Assembly: GCA_902781215.1 (NCBI GenBank)
Contig: CACZIO010000004.1
Coordinates: forward strand, 89,513-153,512
Direction: 5' to 3'
DNA: 64,000 nucleotides
From: an uncultured Lachnospiraceae bacterium
GTDB taxonomy: Bacteria; Bacillota; Clostridia; Lachnospirales; Lachnospiraceae
The notes under the pieces: generated by a model
Told to the model about the DNA's origin: nothing
The model's input: the letters and a program-made list of their open reading frames with translations, nothing else
Databases searched by the model: none
Shown here: one piece after another, positions 43,941-53,026 of the stretch
Numbering within the stretch: position 1 is the stretch's first letter
Layout: each line of letters opens with the position of its first letter
Program-made: the position numbers and the translations under genes

Positions 43941-46090
43941 CTTCCGGCCACCTGGAATGTAAAGTCTTCATCAGCCAGCCGGATCACCGCACGATCCGGT
44001 AGGCGCACTTCTTCTCCCGGTGAAATCCTGGTTCCATTTATATACACATGATTCGTCGAGTTGTTATCGATAATATAGAAACTGCCGCTTCGATATATAA
44101 TGTCTGCATGATGTCTTCCGATTGCAGGGTTGCCCTTCACTGTGTAATCAGTCTCCAACGAATTTCTTCCGATTCGTAAATGCGGAAATGTGATCGCGAT
44201 CTGCTCCTGATTTCTATGTCTCAGCAAGATTGCAGAAGGCTGATTCAGCATGGATGTATTTAAAGGCGTTGTCTGATAAATCGGAGCTATTCCGGAATAC
44301 ACAGGTCGTATATTTTCCTGCATGCTGAGTGCCTCTTTTGCACGGCGCTCCTGCTCTGCACGCTCTCCGGCCTGACGCTCCTGCTCTGCATGCTCTCTCT
44401 CCTGGCGCTCCTGCTCCGCGCGCTCTCTGGCAAGCCGCTCCTGCTCCGCACGCTCCCGGGCCTGGCGCTCCTGCTCCGCGCGCTCTCTGGCCTGACGCTC
44501 CTGCTCTGCGCGCTCTCTGGCAAGCCGCTCCTGCTCCGCCTTCTCATGGGCCTGGCGCTCCTGCTCCGCACGCTCCCGGGCCTGGCGCTCCTGCTCCGCC
44601 TTCTCTTCGGACGAAACAGATAAACCTGCCGCCGTTCCAAGAGCATCCGCATACATAAATGCACTTTGACTGTTTTCCCGCGCGGCAGATTCTGAGAATA
44701 TCGGTCGCTCACGATTGGCAAATGGATCATCCGCCTGATTCTGCAGATCATCTGCAGCCGCAAACATGTCATTCTCTCGATGCATCTGTCTGGCGGAATC
44801 ATCCTCCGGGTAGGTCATCCTGGTTTCATTGCGGACCGGATTCTCAAATAATGATTGTTGGTCAGGATACACAGCCTCGTTAACTTCTCCGGGCCAGGGC
44901 TCCATGATCGTATCTTCATAATCCACTCCAAAGATCGATTCCGCCGCCGGCTCCACGATGGTCTGAAGTGATTCAGGGGCATCATTACTGACAGGAACAG
45001 GAATCTGTTCGGATGAATAATCCGGATTTACTCTTTCAGGCTCATAGCCCGTCCACTCAGAAGGGTTCCATACAGGCTCCCCCGACACGGGTTCAGCATT
45101 ATTATTTACGCTGTATCCCGGGACAGCCTCTTCATGCATCGGGATCCGGTCGTCAGAGCTGCTCTCTCTGTGCGCCGCACACTTTTCCCTGAACGCAAAT
45201 ATAAGAAGTGAAAATGTTACGCTGGCAGTTCCCGAGGCAATGGCCTGAAGTTTGCCAACCCCCGGCGCAGAGACCAGTCCCCACAGAGAACCGAATGTCT
45301 GGAGCATTACATAAACACCAACGTAAACTGACGCATTCTGCTCAACAGGTCCGCCTGCAGCCATTCTTCCGGAGGTTCCCAGCATTCCCATCAGTTTCCA
45401 ATAATATATGATCGGAAGCGTTGCAAATAATGCCGAGATCAAAAAAACAATGACTCCTATTCCTGCTCCCTCACCGTCCGTCAGCCTCGAAACAGCTGCA
45501 GTTCCTAAAAACATAAAAAGCAGGAGAATGACTGTTCCCAGGATCAGGGCTGCAAAGGAAATTGCGGACAGGACCCGGATGATGGTAAAGCCGGTCGTAG
45601 AAAACGCTGTGCCACTTTCTTTTTTCGCATTTGTATAGATCAGCCATAAGGCAACGGTCGTCAGGATCGCCGGGACCGATGCAACCAGAGCGAAAATGAA
45701 ACCTGCTCCGCCGGCTATTCCCTGTGATTGATAGAGCATCATCTCCAACTCGTTCAGAGATCCATCGGTATTGAGCATGCTGATCAGTCTCAAAAGACTG
45801 TTGGGTGCAGCAGATGATGCCGTTGCTGACGCGATGATCCCCAATGCAGTCGCTGCGGTAAAGGCGATCACTGCTGTCAGGAACATCGGTGAACTGCCCA
45901 TCTGGCGAAGGATCTGAACGCCTTCCGAATCTCTTCGGGCTGCATAATGATAATTATCCGAATAACCATAGCTGCCTGCAGGTGAGGCGCTGAATCCTCC
46001 TGTCGGCCCTCCCATTTTAAGGCTTGCTCCGCACTTCACACAGAACTTATTGGAATCAGGATTATTAGTGCCGCATTTTTGACAGAACAT
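43937..46090 (-). CDS. Zinc-ribbon, multi-span membrane protein with coiled-coil repeats and FHA domain
   Basis: 717 residues. Zinc ribbon at 3-21 (CQKCGTNNPDSNKFCVKCG), a Gly/Tyr linker, about six membrane spans (70-300), an acidic disordered stretch (310-490), nine 10-residue repeats of the AEQERQARER type (about 495-585) that should form a long charged helix, and a C-terminal FHA domain (about 640-717) with LRIGRNSLE, NPAIGRHHAD and NSTNHVYIN. The FHA Ser of S-x-x-H is Gly, as in the protease FHA. AGAGGTGG precedes the ATG. Probably a membrane scaffold joining phospho-signalling to the complex. Confidence 0.85.
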   Translation of the reverse strand: MFCQKCGTNNPDSNKFCVKCGASLKMGGPTGGFSASPAGSYGYSDNYHYAARRDSEGVQILRQMGSSPMFLTAVIAFTAATALGIIASATASSAAPNSLLRLISMLNTDGSLNELEMMLYQSQGIAGGAGFIFALVASVPAILTTVALWLIYTNAKKESGTAFSTTGFTIIRVLSAISFAALILGTVILLLFMFLGTAAVSRLTDGEGAGIGVIVFLISALFATLPIIYYWKLMGMLGTSGRMAAGGPVEQNASVYVGVYVMLQTFGSLWGLVSAPGVGKLQAIASGTASVTFSLLIFAFREKCAAHRESSSDDRIPMHEEAVPGYSVNNNAEPVSGEPVWNPSEWTGYEPERVNPDYSSEQIPVPVSNDAPESLQTIVEPAAESIFGVDYEDTIMEPWPGEVNEAVYPDQQSLFENPVRNETRMTYPEDDSARQMHRENDMFAAADDLQNQADDPFANRERPIFSESAARENSQSAFMYADALGTAAGLSVSSEEKAEQERQARERAEQERQAHEKAEQERLARERAEQERQARERAEQERQARERAEQERLARERAEQERQEREHAEQERQAGERAEQERRAKEALSMQENIRPVYSGIAPIYQTTPLNTSMLNQPSAILLRHRNQEQIAITFPHLRIGRNSLETDYTVKGNPAIGRHHADIIYRSGSFYIIDNNSTNHVYINGTRISPGEEVRLPDRAVIRLADEDFTFQVAGS
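44336..44606 (-). repeat. Nine tandem 30-bp units coding the coiled-coil repeat
   Basis: Successive 30-base units encode variants of ERAEQERQAR. Changes are limited (R/K, Q/L, R/H), indicating recent expansion by slippage or recombination. Confidence 0.8.
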
Positions 46091-46164
46091 TGATTTCCAC
46101 CTCTATTCTTCATCCGAGCAATGCATCCAAACACCTGCATTACATAGCCAGCAGCGACAAGCTG

Positions 46165-46815
46165 CTACCTGCCATAGTTACCCTGCCTCGTCTGTTGGAT
46201 ATCTCCTGCTGTCCAAATGAGATTCTCCGCTGCCGCTCTCTGCTTCAGCTCCCTCTGAACATTTGATCTCCGGTATACAACAGCAACAATACTGACCAGG
46301 GCAGCTGCAGGCATAACAAACGGCGCGATTCCGCACTGAATAATACCGGGAAAGCCTTTCTGCGACTGGTTGACGGCGTAGAAGACCAGCAACGACGGCA
46401 ATGTCGTACCCGCAAGGCCCGCAACAGTCATAATAAACTGCCACTTCCGGTGATACTGAGACCTCATCGTACAGATTCCGACCATGCTCGCCGCCAAAGA
46501 AACAAGCGCAATAATTGCCAGGACAATCACGTCCTGCGAATCAATTCTCCACAATACTTCACCGTTATAGAAAGTCAGGACCTCCTTTACGAAACGTTCC
46601 CCTCCCAAAAAATCCAGAATCGTGTACGCTCCATAAAAAGTAGAAGATCCAAGAGCTGTTGATGCAGACCGGCCAGTGATAATTTGCAGAAATGATCTTC
46701 TGGTCATCCCCTCCGTATAGACAACGATCGGCGTGAACAATGAGAGAATACTGACGATCAAAGCGCCGAAAGCAACATAAAACCATCCGTTTCTGCTTTT
46801 ATCATGACGTTTCAT
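46165..46815 (-). CDS. Four-span membrane protein, unknown
   Basis: 216 residues from the ATG at 46815 (GGAG 7 bases upstream); the frame extends to 46884 without a ribosome site. Hydrophobic spans near 12-32, 97-118, 127-150 and 160-180, with a loop between the first two (IVVYTEGMTRRSFLQIITG ... RFVKEVLTFYNG) likely outside. Cytosolic basic tail. No family recognised. It sits between the kinase of the vWA/PP2C/kinase group and the zinc-ribbon FHA protein, so it is likely part of the same membrane assembly. Confidence 0.65.
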   Translation of the reverse strand: MKRHDKSRNGWFYVAFGALIVSILSLFTPIVVYTEGMTRRSFLQIITGRSASTALGSSTFYGAYTILDFLGGERFVKEVLTFYNGEVLWRIDSQDVIVLAIIALVSLAASMVGICTMRSQYHRKWQFIMTVAGLAGTTLPSLLVFYAVNQSQKGFPGIIQCGIAPFVMPAAALVSIVAVVYRRSNVQRELKQRAAAENLIWTAGDIQQTRQGNYGR

Positions 46816-46943
46816 ACCTCTTCTCCATACTATTAGTCCCGCTCTGTTTACGTATGAATTTATTCCCGCGAGCGATTCATGCATCTGTACATAACAGATG
46901 TACCTGCCTGTTCAGACGCCGTTCCCTTCTATCACACCCGCAC

Positions 46944-47885
46944 CTACAGATTTCCCATATTTTCCGCAAACAGGAATCCGTTTCCGGCATTGATGTTTTC
47001 ATTTACACTTCTATATCCCGGTATTATCGCTCTGCAGACTTCTTCCATTGAGCATCTTTTCTTTGGATCCGCCAGCAGCATCCGTTCCATGATTTGTTTC
47101 CATTCAGCTGGTATCCTGTCCGAAACCCCCGCCTGGCATCCATCCAGTACAGCCTCGTGCAGATAGTCATATTCTGACGAATCATACCAGGGCACATATC
47201 CCGTCAGATACTGATGGAACAGAATCCCAAGCGAAAATACATCCATCCCGGTCGTTAATTCAGTCTCCTCTCCCCAGAGAAAAAGACATGCTTCCGGAGA
47301 CAGATAAATCTGATCACCCCCCAGTTCACTTTCACTCTGAGGCGGGTGTGTTTCCAGAAAACCACAGTCAAAATCGATCAGTTTTGCCGTGTATCTCTGC
47401 ATGGGTGTTTTTTTGATCAGAATATTCCGATCCTTAATGTCCGAATGTACGATCTTTCTTGCATGAAGACCTGCCACACTGTGTGCAATGATCCGGCACA
47501 GCTGCATCCGTACACCCATCGGCAGGATCATGAGTCCGGGAATATCAAACGCTTCTCCGGCGACTCGTTCCATTGTGATGTAATACCTGGATCCATTGCG
47601 AAAAAACTCCTGTACGCGCACGGCATTGCCATCCGAAGCCTCGTTGACAGCTTCATACAGCTCCCGCCTGTTTTCTTCAAATTCACGGCACTCCCGTCTG
47701 CGCGCCGCCAGCTGGGCTTCCCCGATCTTCTTATCATCCTCCGGATAAACCGGATCCAGAAATTCCTTCAGAAACCATTCTCTGCCATCCTTCTCAGCAT
47801 AAGTCCATCTTGAAAAACCGGCGTTTTCATTTTTCAGCGGCGCAAGCAGTGTATAGCCGTTGATTATTTCCCTGTTCTCCTCCAA
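46944..47885 (-). CDS. Atypical Ser/Thr protein kinase, soluble
   Basis: 313 residues, no membrane span, apparent TTG start at 47885 with GGGGGG 6 bases before it. The catalytic loop is HSDIKDRN near 145 (Ser for Arg, Asp for Pro) and the metal motif reads DFD (LIDFDCGF); a lysine is present in WFLKEFL. The glycine loop is not recognisable (LKNENAGFSRW). The C-lobe is normal (LSPEACLF, GMDVFSLGILFHQYLTG). It may be a slow or substrate-specialised kinase. It lies next to a PP2C-like gene and a vWA gene, forming a TerY-P-like triad. Confidence 0.82.
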   Translation of the reverse strand: MEENREIINGYTLLAPLKNENAGFSRWTYAEKDGREWFLKEFLDPVYPEDDKKIGEAQLAARRRECREFEENRRELYEAVNEASDGNAVRVQEFFRNGSRYYITMERVAGEAFDIPGLMILPMGVRMQLCRIIAHSVAGLHARKIVHSDIKDRNILIKKTPMQRYTAKLIDFDCGFLETHPPQSESELGGDQIYLSPEACLFLWGEETELTTGMDVFSLGILFHQYLTGYVPWYDSSEYDYLHEAVLDGCQAGVSDRIPAEWKQIMERMLLADPKKRCSMEEVCRAIIPGYRSVNENINAGNGFLFAENMGNL

Positions 47886-47928
47886 AGTATTCCCCCCGAC
47901 ATGGTCTCCGATCAGGATGATACGATCA

Positions 47929-48885
47929 TCAGCTCAAAAATCGCAGATAGTCCTTTTTATAGGACTCCCATATTTCCTGTGCCTTTTCCTCAGACTCATC
48001 CTGTCTCATAGGTTCCATATATCTTTTTTCCAGTTCGGACTCTCGCTTCGCAGCCCTCTCCCGCAGCGCTTCAAAGCATCCAAAGCCAAAATACATTCCT
48101 CCCATGGTATAATCATCTCCGGTGACATCCAGAATCTCCTTTCGGAGATTATTCTCAAAAGAGATGGGATTGTCCGCCTGAAGGAGCGACATCAGAATCA
48201 TCTGCTCAAAATGCATCGGAGTCGGCAGATAACCAAAACATCCATCCGTCGCAGTGAATATGACCGAAGGTGTCTGTAATGCATAAACGCGATGATGAAG
48301 TGTGAAGTCCATATCCGCAGCAAGCATATTTGTCATAGCACCATCCGCGCGGAGATTGTGCATGGCATCCCGGTTCTCAATATCATCTGCCGTCAGCTGT
48401 GCAAGTCCTCTCTCATCCAGCAGATAAACCCTTGAATCTCCCGCCCACAGACAATGCAGCTCTGCTGTCGGCTCTCTGTCACGCACAAATGCAACAGCGG
48501 CAGTCGTGGGAAAGCTCCTGACCAGCATTCCCGCAATTTTCGTAGGCTCTGCGCCGATTCTGTCAAGGGTTTTCACCGCTTTCCGCAGATAACTGCACAT
48601 CGTCGTACCGATTTCCTGATTGCTCATGCTTTCTGCGCTGTTAAAATCATGGAACCAGTCATGCATGGCTCCGCTGGCTGCCCGCGACGCCATATATGCA
48701 CCCGAATACCCCGAAAATCTGCTATATTTTCTGGACCCGATTCCGCCGCAGCCATCGAACACTGCCGAAATAACAGCCTGTTCCGTACTGCCGGCGTAAA
48801 AACTGTCCTCACCATGCCCTTCGATCATCTCTCCGCTGATCAGGAAATAATCATCGAGTTCAGGCAGGTATTTCTTCTTTTCCAT
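47929..48885 (-). CDS. PP2C-like phosphatase
   Basis: 318 residues. Motifs: HGEDSF, AVFDGCGGIGS, LWAGDSRVYLLDERG, FTATDGCFGYLP and DDYTMGGMYFGF. Main metal-binding Asp residues are present; the family's G-x-G after FDG reads GCGGIG, and the first motif is HGEDS instead of RxxNQDS, so it is divergent. A charged helical tail follows (about 270-318). Placed between the soluble kinase and the vWA protein. Expected to reverse the phosphorylation made by the neighbouring kinase. Confidence 0.83.
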   Translation of the reverse strand: MEKKKYLPELDDYFLISGEMIEGHGEDSFYAGSTEQAVISAVFDGCGGIGSRKYSRFSGYSGAYMASRAASGAMHDWFHDFNSAESMSNQEIGTTMCSYLRKAVKTLDRIGAEPTKIAGMLVRSFPTTAAVAFVRDREPTAELHCLWAGDSRVYLLDERGLAQLTADDIENRDAMHNLRADGAMTNMLAADMDFTLHHRVYALQTPSVIFTATDGCFGYLPTPMHFEQMILMSLLQADNPISFENNLRKEILDVTGDDYTMGGMYFGFGCFEALRERAAKRESELEKRYMEPMRQDESEEKAQEIWESYKKDYLRFLS

Positions 48886-49011
48886 ATCATCATTTTCCAG
48901 TCCGTAAATAATGAAACTGTATCAACAACACTTTGTCATTTTCGGCAGGAACCTGTTGAAGGTGCCCGGAAACGTCTGCCCGGATACAAAGATTCTTTCC
49001 CTGGAGCCCGA

Positions 49012-49698
49012 TCAGATTGAATTGGAAATCGCGTCCAGAATCTGCCTGTAATCGATATCCTCCAACCCGGAGCCCGCCTCCGACTTGTAGTGAATTGTAT
49101 TGTTCCAGTTTGACACGATGGTGGTCCAGTAGTCCTTATCCGGCGCAAACAAAATCAAACGTTTTGCGTCCTCATCCATGACACCCGGGGCATACTTGCT
49201 CCCCCACCATTCTGTGAGTTCTTCGAAATTCTGTGCCATCCCTTTTGGATAAAACTTCGATTCTTTACCAAATCCAAGCTCATGTGTGCCTTCATCTGAC
49301 CAGAGTACAATCACATGGCGCTTTTTTCTGGAATCATGATTCCAGTCAGACTTGATTGCATACGCCAGTGCCTCCAGTCCGTCTTCCGGATCATCTCCGC
49401 CCCCCTTTGCCTCAATACTGCGCAGGCAGGTTTCCAGTTCTGATGACTGATCCGGGAGTGTAAAAAAGTTTGTGACCAGCATGGCCTGGCGGCCGTCAGC
49501 CAGGTAGTCCCGAAAAACGACCACCCTTACCCTGAGCTGATCAACCCTCTTGTGTTTTTGTTCCATAACCTGCTGGAAATCACGATAAAAATTCAGTGCG
49601 TTGTTCTTGACTGAATCCAGCACCGGATCCATACTCTCCGTCGCATCAATGCAGAACACAATATCTACATGAAATGTCAATCTGTAATTACTCCCCAT
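49012..49698 (-). CDS. von Willebrand factor A (TerY-like) protein
   Basis: 228 residues from the ATG at 49698 (AGAGGTG 7 bases upstream). A single vWA domain: VDIVFCIDATESMDPV carries the MIDAS in D-x-T-x-S form, followed by RVRVVVFRDY, a GGGDDPEDGLEAL segment and HVIVLWSDEGTHE, all expected ligand loops. Soluble, no signal peptide. TerY-type vWA proteins typically travel with a PP2C phosphatase and a kinase, which is what follows here, so this may be a metal-dependent adaptor for the pair. Confidence 0.85.
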   Translation of the reverse strand: MGSNYRLTFHVDIVFCIDATESMDPVLDSVKNNALNFYRDFQQVMEQKHKRVDQLRVRVVVFRDYLADGRQAMLVTNFFTLPDQSSELETCLRSIEAKGGGDDPEDGLEALAYAIKSDWNHDSRKKRHVIVLWSDEGTHELGFGKESKFYPKGMAQNFEELTEWWGSKYAPGVMDEDAKRLILFAPDKDYWTTIVSNWNNTIHYKSEAGSGLEDIDYRQILDAISNSI

Positions 49699-49775
49699 CG
49701 TATTCACCTCTCAACATATCTTTAATAACCATTATTCTGTTCCATATCGTTTTCTGACCCTGATTCCATATACTC

Positions 49776-50528
49776 TCAATACTGATAGAAATACTCCTCC
49801 GGATTAGTGGTTTTCTCCGCGTCACTGCTCTCTGAGGGTCCATCCGTTTCCTCCCGGGAATCCATTCCCGGGTTTTCCTGAATTCGATCTTTTTCTGAGG
49901 GTTTGCTCTCTTTGTATGTACTTGGCTGGCTGCCTCCACCAGACGCATTTTCACTCGTGCCGCCTTCAGCCGGGTTGTTTTTTCCGGAAGCTCCACCTTT
50001 TAATTTCCGGACTTCTTCTTTTATGTGGGCATCCCGGGATCCGTCTCCTTGATCCTGATCAGGCATTTCTTCATTTTCCGGATCCTGAGCACTCTGTCCC
50101 CCCTCCGTTACTGCCTGCCCGGCTGTTTCAAACTGTTCAATACTCTGTCTTTTCAAATCATGATTCTTTAAAGAGGCTCTGATCAGCAGAATGCCCAGAA
50201 TAATGACTGCTATGCCCAGCACAGCCGCTGCAGCAATCGTTTTGAAGAGCATCGTCTCCAGTTGACGTTTCTCATCCCGCAGCTTCCCCAGTTTTTCCTG
50301 ATAGTTTCTCTCCTGCTGTTCATTTTCCCGGGCTGCCAGAAGCGAATCCCTATACCTGGACAAATCCTCTGTAGAAAGATTATTACTGTTTTCCAGGTCA
50401 TTGTCCCGCCCTATTCTGGTGATATTCCAAAAGCCACCGCAGTATTCAGCAGCAGTCACAGGTTCTCCACAGTTTTGGCACCTGTCAGTTGCCGGGTCTA
50501 TTTTCTTTCCGCATTTTTTACAGAACAT
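49776..50528 (-). CDS. Zinc-ribbon, coiled-coil membrane protein
   Basis: 250 residues from the ATG at 50528 (AGGGGG 5 bases upstream; the ATG at 50531 is too close). Zinc ribbon at 3-21 (CKKCGKKIDPATDRCQNCG), a coiled coil (about 55-92: RYRDSLLAARENEQQERN), one membrane span near 97-118, then 130 disordered acidic residues, probably outside, ending NPEEYFYQY. Fits the pattern of cytosolic zinc ribbon plus membrane segment repeated in the locus. Function unknown. Confidence 0.72.
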   Translation of the reverse strand: MFCKKCGKKIDPATDRCQNCGEPVTAAEYCGGFWNITRIGRDNDLENSNNLSTEDLSRYRDSLLAARENEQQERNYQEKLGKLRDEKRQLETMLFKTIAAAAVLGIAVIILGILLIRASLKNHDLKRQSIEQFETAGQAVTEGGQSAQDPENEEMPDQDQGDGSRDAHIKEEVRKLKGGASGKNNPAEGGTSENASGGGSQPSTYKESKPSEKDRIQENPGMDSREETDGPSESSDAEKTTNPEEYFYQY

Positions 50529-50554
50529 CATGCCCCCTCATTCTGTTATGATGA

Positions 50555-51127
50555 TCAGGCTTTCACCCGCATTTCTCCACAGACCTGACAAACATCTGTC
50601 CATACAGGATTCTCCATTTCGCAGTACAGACAAGTCCATTTTTCCGCTTTCCCGTGATAGGTATAAAGCGATACAGATCGTTCATCTTTTTGCGCTGTTC
50701 GTATTAAAACTGTTTCGTCATGAGTTGTTTTTCCGTCCGGATTTTTGTCTTCAGTTCGAGTACCCACCGAAGCGCTTCTGCCAGATGTGTTTACAGATTT
50801 TTTAGGGATGTCGCCCGCATAATGCGTATTATCATGATTTCCCTTCATATGGTCATTCTGATCCTCCAGCTTATCTTCACCGGTCGAAGATAAGCCCCGG
50901 TCAGCTGATACCAGTTCAGGTGGAATATACAACAAGCTTTTACTGTCTTCCGATGTCTCAACTTTATCTAATCCAGTTTTGTCAGCTGGTGTACCTTTAC
51001 CTGATTCTATGGTTTTTTCAGGAACGCTATCCTTTTTATCCCCGCTTTTTTTTCTTTTCCGTATGAGGAATATCAGGATTGCCACAACTACAAGGATTAC
51101 CAGACATATAATATATTCGTTGTCCAT
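50555..51127 (-). CDS. Membrane-anchored protein with RanBP2-type zinc finger
   Basis: 190 residues: membrane span at 5-22 (IICLVILVVVAILIFLI), basic stop-transfer KKR, a long disordered charged linker, and a C-terminal zinc finger WTCLYCEMENPVWTDVCQVC (W-x-C-x2-C-x10-C-x2-C), the RanBP2 type, cytosolic. AAGGAG is 6 bases before the ATG. First gene of the whole locus in the direction of transcription, preceded by a candidate promoter. No function known. Confidence 0.7.
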   Translation of the reverse strand: MDNEYIICLVILVVVAILIFLIRKRKKSGDKKDSVPEKTIESGKGTPADKTGLDKVETSEDSKSLLYIPPELVSADRGLSSTGEDKLEDQNDHMKGNHDNTHYAGDIPKKSVNTSGRSASVGTRTEDKNPDGKTTHDETVLIRTAQKDERSVSLYTYHGKAEKWTCLYCEMENPVWTDVCQVCGEMRVKA

Positions 51128-51150
51128 ATGTTTCTCCTTTTCAATCTAAT

Positions 51151-51183
51151 AATATACCACGTATTGTCGTTATTTAAAATACG
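51151..51183 (-). promoter_or_regulatory. Candidate promoter and operator at the head of the T7SS locus
   Basis: TATATT (51151-51156, minus strand) lies about 25 bases before the first gene's ATG. Directly upstream, CGTATT (51160-51165) and AATACG (51178-51183) form an inverted repeat, sharing the ATACG core with the XRE gene's operator at 40753. The -35 is weak (TTTTAA). Confidence 0.4.
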
Positions 51184-51311
51184 GTAAATATAATGTCTTC
51201 TATATGCCCCTGATGCGGACGGAGTGTATCTTTCTGCTCTCGCCGCGTGCTCCCATACCGTATTACGGTACGCCTGTCTGTATTTTTGTTCCTCGAACAT
51301 ATTTGAGGCAT

Positions 51312-51345
51312 AAAAAAAGCAGAGGGTCATACGATCCTCCACTTT
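51312..51345 (-). terminator. Intrinsic terminator after rny
   Basis: On the minus strand AAAGTGGAGG pairs with CCTCTGCTTT (two G-U pairs) and is followed by a seven-T run. It sits about 130 bases after the rny stop and separates rny from the T7SS locus. Confidence 0.8.
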
Positions 51346-51470
51346 TCAAATCTTTATGCAATTATAACAATCTCTTATATTCTACAACTAGATCTCTGAA
51401 TACAAATTATTGTAATTGCTGTCCGCACGGCAAACGCATCTGCATGACAGCTATATTGCATTCACTTTGT

Positions 51471-53024
51471 TTACTTGGCATAATCCGTAACTCTGGACTC
51501 ACGGATCACATTGACCTTGATCTGGCCGGGATATTCCATATCAGCTTCGATCTTCTTGGAAATATCTCTCGCCAGCAGGACCATATCAGCATCGCTGATC
51601 TGCTCAGGAACTACCATGACACGAACTTCTCTGCCTGCCTGAATGGCATAAGAATTACTGACCCCTTTAAAACTGTTGGTGATTTCCTCTAACTGTTTCA
51701 GTCTTGTTGTATAGGCTTCAAGCGTCTCTCTGCGGGCGCCCGGACGGGCTGCGGAGATGGTGTCTGCCGCCTGTACGATGCAGGCGATCAGGCTTGTTGC
51801 CTCGACATCTCCATGATGTGATTCCACGGAGTTGATAACTGTCGGAGATTCCTTATATTTTCTGCAGAGCTCGGCGCCCAGCTGGACATGGGATCCTTCC
51901 ATCTCATGGTCCACGGCCTTGCCGATATCATGCAGAAGGCCTGCGCGCTTGGCGAGGCGGACATCCAGTCCCAGTTCGCTCGCGAGCAGTCCGGAGAGCT
52001 GCGCCACTTCGATCGAATGCTTGAGGGCATTCTGGCCGTAGCTGGTGCGGAACCGCATCTTGCCCAGGAGCCGTACGAGCTCCGGATGAATGCCGTGGAC
52101 ACCGACCTCGAGTGTGGCGGCTTCTCCTTCCTCTTTGATCCTCGCCTCGACTTCGCGCTGTGCCTTGCCGACCATTTCCTCAATCCTGGCGGGATGGATA
52201 CGGCCGTCCACAATCAGCTTCTCGAGGGCCACACGGGCGACCTCGCGGCGGATCGGGTCAAACGCGGAGATGACGACGGCTTCCGGTGTATCGTCGATGA
52301 TCAGGTCGACACCCGTCATTGTCTCCAGTGTACGGATGTTGCGGCCCTCGCGTCCGATGATCCTGCCCTTCATCTCGTCACCGGGCAGCTGCACGACGGA
52401 AATCGTTGCCTCGGAAACATGATCTGCCGCGCACCGCTGGATGGCGCTGACCACATATTCCTTGGCCTTTTTGTCTGCTTCTTCCTTGGCCTCCGCCTCG
52501 ATCTCCTTGATCATTCTGGCGGAATCCAGTTTCACTTCGTCCTCAACAATTTTTAAAAGGTGTTCTTTTGCCTGTTCGGAGGTAAGGCCTGAAATTCGTT
52601 CGAGTTCCTGTACGCGCTGTTCGTTCAGCATGGAAACTTCATTCTGAAGTTTCTGCAGCTCTTCTTCCCTGGCTGTCAGACTCTGTTCCCTGCGCTCCAG
52701 CTGCTCGACCTTGTTGTCGATCTGCTCTTCCTTCTGCTGAATCCTGCGCTCGTTCTTCTGAACTTCATTGCGGCGGTTCTGGATCTCCTTCTCGAGTTCG
52801 TTCTTGGATTTGAACGTCTCCTCCCGGATCTCCAGCATGGCCTCGCGCTTTTTGGATTCCGCTTCACGAAGGGCTTCGTCGATAATCGTTCTCGCCCTGG
52901 CATCCGCGCTGTCCACCTTGATCTCATCCTGCTTCCTGTGGTTCTCGGAAGTGATGTACCAGGTGATGGGAACTGCTGCTGCCAGTGTCAGAACCACTGC
53001 AATGATGATTCCTAAAACTGACAT
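51471..53024 (-). CDS. rny: Ribonuclease Y
   Basis: 517 residues, full family length. N-terminal membrane span ([20 protein letters not shown]), a long coiled coil (about 30-205), a KH domain ([15 protein letters not shown], with the GxxG loop) and an HD domain with [12 protein letters not shown] near 366. It is the membrane-bound endoribonuclease that starts mRNA decay in many Firmicutes. AGGAGG is 9 bases before the ATG and lies in a small hairpin (53027-53039) that could hide the ribosome site. Very secure. Confidence 0.97.
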   Translation of the reverse strand: MSVLGIIIAVVLTLAAAVPITWYITSENHRKQDEIKVDSADARARTIIDEALREAESKKREAMLEIREETFKSKNELEKEIQNRRNEVQKNERRIQQKEEQIDNKVEQLERREQSLTAREEELQKLQNEVSMLNEQRVQELERISGLTSEQAKEHLLKIVEDEVKLDSARMIKEIEAEAKEEADKKAKEYVVSAIQRCAADHVSEATISVVQLPGDEMKGRIIGREGRNIRTLETMTGVDLIIDDTPEAVVISAFDPIRREVARVALEKLIVDGRIHPARIEEMVGKAQREVEARIKEEGEAATLEVGVHGIHPELVRLLGKMRFRTSYGQNALKHSIEVAQLSGLLASELGLDVRLAKRAGLLHDIGKAVDHEMEGSHVQLGAELCRKYKESPTVINSVESHHGDVEATSLIACIVQAADTISAARPGARRETLEAYTTRLKQLEEITNSFKGVSNSYAIQAGREVRVMVVPEQISDADMVLLARDISKKIEADMEYPGQIKVNVIRESRVTDYAK

Positions 53025-53026
53025 AC

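Larger units (their letters stand above)
51128..51470. other. Gap between rny and the T7SS locus
   Basis: Contains the candidate promoter/operator (51151-51183) and the rny terminator (51312-51345); no gene seen. Confidence 0.6.

Noticed and set aside
44329-44658. Plus-strand Leu/Ala-rich repeat proteins
   Set aside because: They are the reverse reading of the 30-bp coiled-coil repeats in the zinc-ribbon FHA gene.
49688-49996. 102-codon minus-strand frame between the vWA and zinc-ribbon genes
   Set aside because: It overlaps the end of the zinc-ribbon gene in another frame and has no recognisable feature.
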